This document shows, in pieces, positions 1 to 5,736 of a DNA stretch of 5,736 nucleotides (its first letter is position 1; each line of letters begins with the position of its first letter). The DNA lies in contig JAXLST010000030.1 in NCBI GenBank assembly GCA_046330435.1, positions 1 to 5,736 on the forward strand, read 5' to 3'. This stretch comes from Ga0077560 sp046330435. Its GTDB lineage: Bacteria; Actinomycetota; Thermoleophilia; Miltoncostaeales; Miltoncostaeaceae. A model generated the notes under the pieces. That model had not been told where the DNA came from. It made no database searches and saw only the letters and a program-made list of their open reading frames with translations. Made by a program: the position numbers and the translations under genes.

Positions 1-236
1 CCCGCGTCGCGGCGGCTGAGCTCGGCGAGCAGCTCGCGCCCGCTCATCCCCGGCAGGTTCAGGTCCAGGACCACGACGTCCGCCGCGTGGTCGTCCAGGT
101 GCGCCAGGCACGCCTCGGCACCGCCGAATCCACCGGACAGGACGAAATCGGGCTCACTCTCCACGATTCCGGACAGAACGTCCCGGAACAGGGGGTGGTC
201 CTCCACGATCACGATGGCCAACGGCATCCGGGACAT
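1..236 (-). CDS. Response regulator, NarL/FixJ-like receiver domain (C-terminus beyond window)
   Basis: Only the first 78 residues are visible; the gene runs off the left edge. They form most of a CheY-like receiver domain: a hydrophobic first strand ending in the acidic pair Glu12-Asp13, followed by His-Pro-Leu-Phe. This VEDHPLF pattern is typical of NarL/FixJ response regulators. The phospho-acceptor is Asp58, in VVVLDLNLPGMSG. The switch Thr/Ser, the conserved Lys and the output domain lie outside the window. The family usually ends in a LuxR-type helix-turn-helix, which is expected here but not seen. The start at 236 is preferred because GGAG (248-245 on this strand) lies 8 bases upstream. 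A second in-frame ATG at 227 would drop three residues and leave the domain intact. The gene is divergent from the GGDEF/HD-GYP gene. No cognate kinase is adjacent on the visible side, so whether it belongs to the same circuit is unknown. Confidence 0.9.
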   Translation of the reverse strand, partial: MSRMPLAIVIVEDHPLFRDVLSGIVESEPDFVLSGGFGGAEACLAHLDDHAADVVVLDLNLPGMSGRELLAELSRRDA

Positions 237-289
237 GGTGCCAACTCCATGCCGCCCCCTTCAATACTGAAAAAGCCGCAAAACATCGT
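237..289. promoter_or_regulatory. Divergent intergenic region, likely promoters for both flanking genes
   Basis: This 53-base gap separates two divergent start codons. Its right part (about 261-289) is clearly richer in A and T than the surrounding coding sequence, as expected for promoter DNA in a GC-rich genome. Possible -10 elements are AATACT at 263-268 on the plus strand (4 of 6 matches to TATAAT) and TACGAT at 290-285 on the minus strand (TAnnnT type). I found no convincing -35 partner for either, so the individual hexamers are weak guesses. The claim that promoters lie here rests mainly on gene orientation and base composition. The plus-strand candidate would give a leader of only about 15 bases. 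Confidence 0.4.
245..248 (-). promoter_or_regulatory. Shine-Dalgarno site deciding the response regulator start
   Basis: The minus strand reads GGAG, then 8 bases, then the ATG at 236. This is good ribosome-binding spacing and favours the ATG at 236 over the in-frame ATG at 227. The ATG at 250 is in a different frame and does not lead into the receiver domain. Confidence 0.55.
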
Positions 290-1450
290 ATGAATTGGAC
301 CTCCGACATCGACGCCGACCGCCTCACGGGGCTGGCCTCCGCGGCCGCGTTCCAGCGCCACCTGGAGACCCAGGTCGACGCCGCGGTCCTGGGCGGCCGG
401 GACCTGGCCCTTGTCCTGGTGGACATCGACGGCTTCGCCGGTCTCAACGCCGCGCTGGGCTACGCGGGTGGCGACGAGCTGCTGCGGCACCTGGCGGCCC
501 GGATCCGCGCGTTCGCGGAGCCCGGCGAGGTCATCACGCGCCTCACCGCCGACCGCTTCGCCTGGCTCCTGCCCGAGGGCACCGCGTGCGACGCGATCCG
601 GGCCGTGGAGGCCCTGCGGTTGGAGCTGCGCGAGATCCCGCCGGCATCCGCGCCCATCCGCGTCTCCGCGGGACTTTGCGGCCTGCGCGACGCGACCCAC
701 CCGACCATGCTGCTGCGCAACGCCGAGGAGGCGCTGCGCGCGGCCAAGGACCGCGGCGGGGACGCCGTCGCCGCCTTCCGCTCCGGTGACGACGTCGCCG
801 CCGTGGGGCGCGCCGCCCGCACCGAGGCGGTCACCCGGCTGCAGGAGATCGCCGCCGCGGCCGACGCCCGCCACCCGGCGACGCGCGGCCACGCCTGGCG
901 GGTGGCGGCGCTCGCCGACGTCATCGCGCTGGAGCTCGGCTGGGACGAATCCCGGCGGGCACGGCTCATGGAGGCCGCGGCGCTCCACGACCTGGGCCGG
1001 CCGGCCGTCGCCGGCGGGCCGTGCACCGACGGCGTCTGCGGCGGCCACGCCGTGGCCGACGGCGCGCGCCACGCGGCCGCGGGGGCGGCCATCGTCTCCG
1101 GCGTGCTCGACGCCGAGCAGGCCGCGTGGATCCGCCACCACCACGAGCGCTGGGACGGCACCGGCGGGCCCCACGGCCTCGCCGGCGACGCCATCCCGCA
1201 GGGCGCCCGCATCCTCGCCGTCGCCGCGGCGATGGACGTGACCACCCGGGTCCGCACGGACCCGGTCCCGCCGACGCTCACCGGCGCGCTCGCCGGGTGC
1301 GCGGCCGTGGCGGGCATCCGGTTCGACCCCGGTGTGACCGGCGCGCTCGCGCGGATCCTGGGCGTCGCACAGACTCCGGTGCGGGCCGCGGGGGGCTCCG
1401 CGCCGGAGGCCATCGGGGGAGGGGCGTTCGGGGCGTCCCTCCCCGTCTGA
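290..1450 (+). CDS. Degenerate GGDEF domain fused to an HD-GYP-like domain, soluble
   Basis: This 386-residue protein has no signal peptide, membrane segment or sensor domain. Residues 10-165 are a GGDEF fold: the entry motif DRLTGL at 10-15, VDIDGF at 44-49, Asn53, and GYAGGDELL at 57-65. The last of these is the conserved mid-domain GD motif, not the catalytic signature. The true signature position reads TADRF (86-90), so both glycines and the second acid are lost while the third-position Asp88 remains. The inhibitory RxxD I-site position reads EPGE (77-80). Residues 190-358 are HD-GYP-like: His201, His233-Asp234 (HDLGR, with Arg for the usual Lys), His261, and His284-His285-Glu286 with WDGTGGP in place of the usual GYP ending. 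The Asp of the late VAD step is Ala313, while Asp316 is kept. The last 28 residues are Ala/Gly-rich. Diguanylate cyclase activity is unlikely. Phosphodiesterase activity is uncertain, and nucleotide binding or protein interaction are alternatives. No in-frame start lies in the upstream gap, and no clear Shine-Dalgarno precedes this ATG. Confidence 0.93.
   Translation: MNWTSDIDADRLTGLASAAAFQRHLETQVDAAVLGGRDLALVLVDIDGFAGLNAALGYAGGDELLRHLAARIRAFAEPGEVITRLTADRFAWLLPEGTACDAIRAVEALRLELREIPPASAPIRVSAGLCGLRDATHPTMLLRNAEEALRAAKDRGGDAVAAFRSGDDVAAVGRAARTEAVTRLQEIAAAADARHPATRGHAWRVAALADVIALELGWDESRRARLMEAAALHDLGRPAVAGGPCTDGVCGGHAVADGARHAAAGAAIVSGVLDAEQAAWIRHHHERWDGTGGPHGLAGDAIPQGARILAVAAAMDVTTRVRTDPVPPTLTGALAGCAAVAGIRFDPGVTGALARILGVAQTPVRAAGGSAPEAIGGGAFGASLPV
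1416..1444. terminator. GC-rich hairpin at the convergent gene junction, possible bidirectional terminator
   Basis: Bases 1416-1426 can pair with 1434-1444, forming an 11-pair stem with one G-U wobble around a 7-base loop (TTCGGGG). The hairpin sits in the last codons of the plus-strand gene and starts 18 bases beyond the stop of the minus-strand operon. It could therefore act on transcripts from both sides. There is no T-run after it on either strand, so it is not a textbook intrinsic terminator. It could instead pause polymerase or protect 3' ends, or be a chance product of the G/C-rich Gly/Ala tail codons. Confidence 0.35.
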
Positions 1451-1462
1451 TGCCTCAGTCCG

Positions 1463-2596
1463 TCAGGCGGCCCTGAGTGCCGCGGCGGGCACCTCGACCG
1501 GTACCTTGGCGGTCGCGCCCGCCCGCGCCAGGGTCTCGCGCACCTGCTCCACCAGAGCCGAGGTCACCTCGAAGCCCCTGGCGAACAGCAGCGTGCCCGA
1601 CGGGTCCCGCACGTCCGCGGCCAGCACCATGCCGGCCAGCAGCTTCGCGGGCTCGACCTCGCCCACGGCGTGCGTCGCGGCGTGGTCCTCGAGCATGGCG
1701 ATGACCTCGTCCACCACCTCGCGGTCCTTCGGCCGCCGGGCGCGGACGATCCGGACGGCCTCCGCGGGCTTGGTCCCCCGCTGCTCCAGCGCGTCGACCT
1801 CCAGCAGGACGGCGAGCGCGCGGCTCTCCCACGGGGCCTCGTCACCGCCGGTCTCCACGGCCCGCAGGATCCGCACCACGCCCTCCAGGCGCGGGATGCG
1901 CGCGAGCAGATCGGCGGTCAGGGCGGGCAGCCGCCGGATGGCCGCCTGGTCCTCCGCCTGAAGCGGCTCGTCGGACTCCATGCGGTCGAGGACGTCCGGG
2001 GGCAGCGTCACCGCGGCGATCTGCGAGAGCTGGGCGGCGATCTCCACCTGCCATGCGTCGTGACCCGTGAACCGGGCCAGCTCGCCGACGCGGCGGCTCA
2101 CCCGCCCGGCCTTGCTGAACGCCCGGGGCTGGGCGAGCTCCAGCAGGCTGGTGAGCACCGCGATGCTGCCGGCGAACGTCTCGCGCAGCAGCACCTTCTG
2201 CGCGGTCACCAGCCGGTGCTGCTCCACCGCGGCCTCCAGCGCCGGCAGCAGCACCGTCGCGGGGCACGGCTTGGTCATGAACCGGAAGATCTGGCCGTCG
2301 TTGACCGCCGAGATCGCGGCGTCCATCTCCGCGTGCCCGGTGAGCAGCATGCGGGTGGCGTCCGGGGCGATGCGGTGGGCGTGCGCCAGGAACGTGGCGC
2401 CGTCCATGCCCGGCATGCGCATGTCGGACACCACCACGGCGAACCGGCCGGGCTCCGCCTGCAGCAGCGCCACCGCCTCCTCCGGCGAGGTGCTGGTGGT
2501 GGCGGCGAACCGCCTGCGCAGGTGCAGCAGCAGCCCGTCCAGCACGTGCTGCTCGTCGTCGACCAGCAGCACCTCCACGAGGTCGCCCCGGCTCAT
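1463..2596 (-). CDS. Response regulator: receiver domain plus degenerate HD-GYP-type output domain
   Basis: This 377-residue protein starts with a complete receiver domain (about 8-125): acidic pair Asp13-Asp14, phospho-acceptor Asp58 in SDMRMPGMDG, switch Thr86 and Lys109 in TKPC. Residues about 137-275 align by pattern to the helices of an HD-GYP domain, but the ligand positions are replaced. The first His is Val166, the HD pair is Ser191-Gln192 (LSQIAAVTLP where LHDIGKIGIP would be expected), the next His is Leu223, the HH pair is lost, and the late Asp is Leu265. Receiver proteins of this build, with SQ in place of HD, form a recognisable family often labelled HD-domain phosphodiesterases, but this one should not hydrolyse cyclic-di-GMP. 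Residues about 312-360 form a short conserved-looking tail with GMVLAADVRDPSG. No DNA-binding domain is present. The start overlaps the stop of the preceding HDOD gene (ATGA), and a weak GAGG lies 10 bases upstream. It is the last gene of the operon. Confidence 0.92.
   Translation of the reverse strand: MSRGDLVEVLLVDDEQHVLDGLLLHLRRRFAATTSTSPEEAVALLQAEPGRFAVVVSDMRMPGMDGATFLAHAHRIAPDATRMLLTGHAEMDAAISAVNDGQIFRFMTKPCPATVLLPALEAAVEQHRLVTAQKVLLRETFAGSIAVLTSLLELAQPRAFSKAGRVSRRVGELARFTGHDAWQVEIAAQLSQIAAVTLPPDVLDRMESDEPLQAEDQAAIRRLPALTADLLARIPRLEGVVRILRAVETGGDEAPWESRALAVLLEVDALEQRGTKPAEAVRIVRARRPKDREVVDEVIAMLEDHAATHAVGEVEPAKLLAGMVLAADVRDPSGTLLFARGFEVTSALVEQVRETLARAGATAKVPVEVPAAALRAA
2593..2596 (-). 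other. ATGA start/stop overlap (HDOD regulator to degenerate-HD regulator)
   Basis: On the minus strand the TGA stop of the HDOD regulator shares bases with the ATG of the next gene. The geometry is typical of translational coupling and indicates a single transcript and linked expression of the two regulators. Confidence 0.85.
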
Positions 2597-3771
2597 GCCG
2601 GGACGGCCTCGAAGGTCTTCTTCGCGAGATCCCGCCAGGCGTCGACGCGGTCGTCCACGCCCAGCTTCTGCAGGTAGGCGCGGTCGAGCAGGGCCTCGTC
2701 GGTGAGGAGGGCCTCGGCCACGTGCAGGCACCCGGCCAGGCCGAACGCCTCGTCGCTGAGGCGGCCCGGGGTGTGCTGGTCGGCGACGGCCTCCACGACC
2801 GCCATCGGCAGGCCCCACAGCCCCAGCAGGTACGCGCCGATCTCGGCGTGCGTCTGCCGCTGGAACTCCCGCTCGATCTCGTGCAGCGGACGGCCGGTCT
2901 CCCGCGCCTGGGCGATCATCGGGGCGAGCACCTCCGGCAGGCGGGAGGCGAGCACCAGCAGGCCCACGTTCACCAGCAGGCCGGCCAGGTAGCCGTCGTC
3001 GCGCAGCTCGGGGTCGACCTCGCCGGCGATCGCGGCGGTGAGCTCGGCGGCGCGTAGGGCGCCCTTCTGCAGCTCCTCGGGGTCCACGCCCGTGGCCTTC
3101 GCGATGTCCGGGACGTTGTGGAACACCTCCACGCCCAGCACCACGTCGCGCACGGTGCGGCCGCCCAGGTAGTTCACGGCCTTGCCGACGTTGGTGACCT
3201 TGGTCGCCATGCCGAAGAACGCGCTGTTGACGATCTGCACGACCTTGGCGGCGAGGGCCGGGTCCTGGCCGATGAGCTCGCCGACGTCGCCGATGCTGTG
3301 CTCCGGGTCGTCCAGCAGGTCCCGCACCTTCATGAACAGCTCCGGCAGGGACGGCAGCCGGCCCATGCGGCCCACCAGCTGGCGCAGCGCGTCGTCCTGC
3401 AGCAGCGACTGCAGCCGGTGGGCGCGCGACACCACCTTGTGGATGGTGTCGGCGTCCGACGGCTTGGCGAGGAACTGGTGCGCCAGGTGCACCAGGCGGC
3501 GCGCGACGTCCTCGTCGGTCTGGCCGCTCAGCACGATGCGGGCGGTCTCCGGCCACCGGGCGCGCACGCGCTCCAGCAGCTGCTCGCCGCTCATGCCGGG
3601 CATGCGCATGTCGGCGACCACCACGTCGAAGTGCTGCTCCTCGAGGCGGGCGAGGGCCTCCTCGCCGCCCACCGCGAAGGTCATGCGCCATTCCTTGCGG
3701 TGCTTGCGCAGGGCGTTCGCGAGCCCCTCCAGCACCATGGGCTCGTCGTCGACGAACAGGATCCCGATCAT
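2593..3771 (-). CDS. Response regulator: receiver domain plus HDOD output domain
   Basis: This 392-residue protein has a full receiver domain at about 3-120: Asp8-Asp9, phospho-acceptor Asp54 in VVVADMRMPGMSG, Ser82 in the LSG switch and Lys103 in LAKPS. Residues about 135-335 are an HDOD domain. It opens with LPSLPELFMKV and continues with QDPALAAKVVQIVNSAFFG, a conserved stretch of the family. It also carries VNYLGGRTVRDVVL, the GLLVNVGLLVL helix and QTHAEIGAYLLGLWGLP. The position that reads HD or HN in many relatives is Val267-Asn268, so no metal site is expected. HDOD domains are generally regarded as non-enzymatic regulators or interaction modules in signalling. Residues 336-392 form a further helical extension. 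There is no DNA-binding domain. It overlaps the kinase stop by an ATGA and has GGAG 8 bases upstream, which supports this start. The kinase encoded just upstream is the obvious phosphodonor (inference). Confidence 0.95.
   Translation of the reverse strand: MIGILFVDDEPMVLEGLANALRKHRKEWRMTFAVGGEEALARLEEQHFDVVVADMRMPGMSGEQLLERVRARWPETARIVLSGQTDEDVARRLVHLAHQFLAKPSDADTIHKVVSRAHRLQSLLQDDALRQLVGRMGRLPSLPELFMKVRDLLDDPEHSIGDVGELIGQDPALAAKVVQIVNSAFFGMATKVTNVGKAVNYLGGRTVRDVVLGVEVFHNVPDIAKATGVDPEELQKGALRAAELTAAIAGEVDPELRDDGYLAGLLVNVGLLVLASRLPEVLAPMIAQARETGRPLHEIEREFQRQTHAEIGAYLLGLWGLPMAVVEAVADQHTPGRLSDEAFGLAGCLHVAEALLTDEALLDRAYLQKLGVDDRVDAWRDLAKKTFEAVPA
3768..3771 (-). other. ATGA start/stop overlap (histidine kinase to HDOD regulator)
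   Basis: The TGA stop of the kinase and the ATG of the HDOD regulator share bases on the minus strand. As at the next junction, this implies one transcript and probable translational coupling, which fits a kinase with its cognate regulator. Confidence 0.85.
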
Positions 3772-5736
3772 GCGGGCAGCTCCAGTGGCTCGCCGGTGCC
3801 GTCGACCGGCAGCCGGAGGTGGAAGGTGGTGCCCTCGCCGAGCTCGGTCTCGAAGCTCAGGGACCCGCCGTGCGCCTCGCACACGCGGGCGGCGATCGCC
3901 AGGCCCTGGCCGGTGCCCTTGCCCACCTCCTTGGTGGTGAAGAAGGGCTCGAAGATCCGCTCCCGGACGTCCTCGGGGATGCCGCCGCCCGTGTCGGCCA
4001 CCGAGATGGTGACCCACTGGGCGTCGTCGGACAGCTTGGTGGACACGGTGATGGCACCCCGCTCGATGTCCCCGGCCGAGATGCGGTCGGCGATGGCGTG
4101 CGACGCGTTGACCATCAGGTTCAGGACGACCTGGTTCACGTCGCCCAGGTGGCACACCACGGGCGGCAGGTCGGCGAGCTCGAACGACACGTCGGCGACG
4201 TACTTCAGCTCGTTGCGGGCGACGGTGGCGGTGCTCTGGATCGCGCGGTTGAGGTCCGCGGGAGCCTGCGAGTCGCGGCGCGGGTGCGCGAACTCCTTCA
4301 TGGCGCGCACGATCTCGGCCACGCGGCCGGCGCCGTCCAGGGTCCGCTCGATGGCCTTCGGGACCTGCTCCAGCAGGTACTCCAGGTCGGCCTCGTCGTC
4401 GGCCTCCTCCAGCTTCTCGGCGAGCGCCTCGGCGGTGCCTGTGGCGGCCGTCTCGGCCAGGGCCCGGTACTGCTCCAGCAGGCCGCGCATGTCGTCGAAG
4501 GCGTCGCGCAGGAACTCCACGCTGTCGCCCACGAACTGGATCGGCGTGTTGATCTCGTGGGCGATGCCGGCGGCCAGCTGGCCCACGGCCTCGAGCTTCT
4601 GGGCGTGCCGCAGCTCGCCCTCCATCTCGTCGCGCTCGGCGCGCGCCAGGAGGGTGGTGAGGATGCCGCCCGCCGTCTCGCAGAACGCCCGCAGGTGGCC
4701 GCGGTTCCGGACGTTGGTGACCCGCATGCCGTCGGTCATGCCGATGACGCCCCACACGGCGCCCTCCACCAGGATGGGCATCGCGGAGAAGCAGCCGGCG
4801 GGGCCGCACAGCGGCGAGTCGTCGGCGTCGAACCGGCCGTCGGCCGGCACGCCGTTCGCGATCGCGGCGCCCAGGGCGGTGCCGAGCTCCGCGGGCGTGA
4901 CCTCGCGGCCGGTCGCCAGCGGCGCGCCGGCGGGCGTCCAGAAGCCGGCGACCTCGGTGCCCTCGGTCCCCGTGCGCAGCACCCAGGCGTTTGCGGCGCC
5001 CACGAGCGTCCCCAGCTCGGTGCACAGCAGGGTCCAGACCTCCTCCGCGGACGCGCCGTCGGCCACGCGCGCGGTCACGCCGCGCAGCGCGGCCTGCTCG
5101 GCGGCGACCGAGCTCAGCTCGTCGCGGGCCCGCTGCCGCAGCGTCACGTCGCGGGTGGAGGCGTGGATCTCGACGCCGTCGCCGGACAGCTCGTCGCCCA
5201 CGCGGCGGGCGGAGGTCTCCACCCACACCTCGGCGTCCTCACGCGGCAGGCGGGAGATCACCGACTGGGCCGCCGTGAGGTCGGCGGCGGCGTCCAGGCC
5301 CAGCACCTCGTGGAGCCGCTTGCCCACCAGGTCGCCGGGGCTCGCGTGCAGGACGGTGAGCGCGGCGGGGGAGATGTACTCGATCACCCCGTCCGCGTCG
5401 CAGCGGGTGATGACGTCGCTGGAGTTCTCGGCCATGAGCCGGAACGCGCGCTGGGCCTCCGCCGTCTTGCGCGCCTCCTGCAGGCCGTCGTCGGTGCGCT
5501 GGAACAGGCGGGCGTTGGCGAGCGCCAGGGACGCGAGTGCGCCCAGGGTCCGCACCGCGCCGCCCTCGGCCTCCGTGAACGCGTGGCGCTCACGGAAGCT
5601 GCAGAAGATCCCGCCCAGGAACTCCGCGCCGTCGGCGCGCTCCAGCCGGACCCCGCCGAAGGACGTCACGCCGATGCGGTCCGCGAACTCGTCGCCCAGG
5701 GTCGCCCGGACGTCCTTCACCAGCAGCACCGGGTCG
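3768..5736 (-). CDS. Sensor histidine kinase, GAF-PAS-GAF-HisKA-HATPase (N-terminus beyond window)
   Basis: The reading frame is open to the right edge, so the start is not visible; 655 residues are seen, numbered here from the first complete codon. Residues 1-80 are the C-terminal half of a GAF domain ending in LALANARLF. A helical linker follows, then a PAS domain at about 97-205 (ENSSDVITRCDADGVIEYISP) and a second GAF at about 212-365. The dimerisation/phosphotransfer helix carries GIAHEINTPIQFV with phosphorylatable His393 (bases 4557-4559). An acidic helical stretch at about 430-465 follows. The ATPase domain has the N-box NQVVLNLMVNASHAI (534-548), G1 DTGGGI (581-586), F-box FEPFFTTK and G2 GKGTGQGL (605-612). 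All core kinase motifs are intact, so it should be active. No membrane segment or attached receiver is visible, suggesting cytoplasmic sensing through GAF/PAS ligands. It heads the visible operon, with two separate response regulators downstream. HEINTP-type kinases of this build often neighbour HDOD and HD regulators (family knowledge). Confidence 0.95.
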   Translation of the reverse strand, partial: DPVLLVKDVRATLGDEFADRIGVTSFGGVRLERADGAEFLGGIFCSFRERHAFTEAEGGAVRTLGALASLALANARLFQRTDDGLQEARKTAEAQRAFRLMAENSSDVITRCDADGVIEYISPAALTVLHASPGDLVGKRLHEVLGLDAAADLTAAQSVISRLPREDAEVWVETSARRVGDELSGDGVEIHASTRDVTLRQRARDELSSVAAEQAALRGVTARVADGASAEEVWTLLCTELGTLVGAANAWVLRTGTEGTEVAGFWTPAGAPLATGREVTPAELGTALGAAIANGVPADGRFDADDSPLCGPAGCFSAMPILVEGAVWGVIGMTDGMRVTNVRNRGHLRAFCETAGGILTTLLARAERDEMEGELRHAQKLEAVGQLAAGIAHEINTPIQFVGDSVEFLRDAFDDMRGLLEQYRALAETAATGTAEALAEKLEEADDEADLEYLLEQVPKAIERTLDGAGRVAEIVRAMKEFAHPRRDSQAPADLNRAIQSTATVARNELKYVADVSFELADLPPVVCHLGDVNQVVLNLMVNASHAIADRISAGDIERGAITVSTKLSDDAQWVTISVADTGGGIPEDVRERIFEPFFTTKEVGKGTGQGLAIAARVCEAHGGSLSFETELGEGTTFHLRLPVDGTGEPLELPA
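3780..3783 (-). promoter_or_regulatory. Shine-Dalgarno site for the HDOD regulator, inside the kinase gene
   Basis: GGAG on the minus strand lies 8 bases before the ATG at 3771 and within the last kinase codons. It supports the overlapping start and gives the regulator its own ribosome entry in addition to coupling. Confidence 0.55.

Noticed and set aside
57..65. GGDEL-like string in the GGDEF protein (residues 60-64) as an intact catalytic motif
   Set aside because: By spacing from VDIDGF it is the conserved mid-domain GD motif (GHxxGDELL in typical members). The catalytic loop lies about 25 residues later and reads TADRF. The coordinates given here are residue numbers; the bases are about 467-481.
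209..1413. Long minus-strand open frames opposite the GGDEF/HD-GYP gene
   Set aside because: They are antisense shadows with biased composition and no domain motifs, whereas the plus frame carries two recognisable domains across its whole length.
1447..1477. Small inverted repeats (CTGA/TCAG and CTCAG/CTGAG) around the convergent stops
   Set aside because: Stems are only 4 to 5 pairs and do not extend, so they are well within chance expectation.
1463..3691. A reading frame of about 742 codons on the minus strand joining sequence in the HDOD region to the degenerate-HD regulator
   Set aside because: Upstream of 2596 it is Arg/Pro/Gly-rich low-complexity shadow translation of the HDOD gene with no domain pattern. 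It is not a fusion protein.
1670..3940. Plus-strand open frames opposite the two response regulators
   Set aside because: Their composition is the His/Gln/Arg- or Ser/Arg-rich type typical of antisense frames in GC-rich genes. They contain no domains or plausible ribosome sites.
2593..5226. A reading frame of about 877 codons on the minus strand that runs through part of the kinase gene into the HDOD regulator
   Set aside because: Only the part from 3771 onward encodes a recognisable protein. The upstream part is an Arg/Gly/Ala-rich shadow of the kinase gene, kept open by the high GC content. The ATGA junction and Shine-Dalgarno mark the true start.

Overview
The window is very GC-rich throughout, with G or C at most third codon positions, genes packed almost end to end, and only 53 and 12 bases between gene units. 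This fits a high-GC bacterium. An actinobacterial lineage such as Thermoleophilia, or a high-GC proteobacterium or myxobacterium, would be compatible. No rRNA or other phylogenetic marker is present, so the lineage is inference only. No mobile element, CRISPR array, tRNA or rRNA was seen. Every gene is a signal-transduction gene.

Layout. (a) The left edge (1-236, minus) holds the N-terminal receiver half of a NarL/FixJ-type response regulator whose C-terminus lies outside the window. (b) A short, relatively AT-rich divergent gap (237-289) separates it from (c) a plus-strand gene (290-1450) for a soluble 386-residue protein fusing a degenerate GGDEF domain to an HD-GYP-like domain. (d) This gene converges, with a 12-base gap and a GC-rich hairpin near the junction, on (e) a minus-strand operon that fills the rest of the window. 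In transcription order the operon is: a cytoplasmic-looking sensor histidine kinase (GAF-PAS-GAF-HisKA-HATPase, N-terminus off the right edge), a receiver-HDOD response regulator, and a receiver-degenerate-HD response regulator. Each operon junction is a 4-base ATGA start/stop overlap.

Likely working. One kinase appears to feed two response regulators, and neither carries a recognisable DNA-binding domain. Their outputs are an HDOD domain and an HD-GYP-derived domain, both lacking the HD metal-binding pair. The convergent GGDEF/HD-GYP protein belongs to the same broad cyclic-di-GMP domain world. However, its GGDEF signature reads TADRF, its allosteric I-site is absent, its GYP motif is GGP and one usual metal-ligand Asp is Ala. 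The notable feature of the locus is therefore that almost all its nucleotide-signalling output domains look non-catalytic or impaired, suggesting a sensing, scaffolding or protein-interaction role. The protein families themselves are recognisable, so I do not claim an entirely new system.
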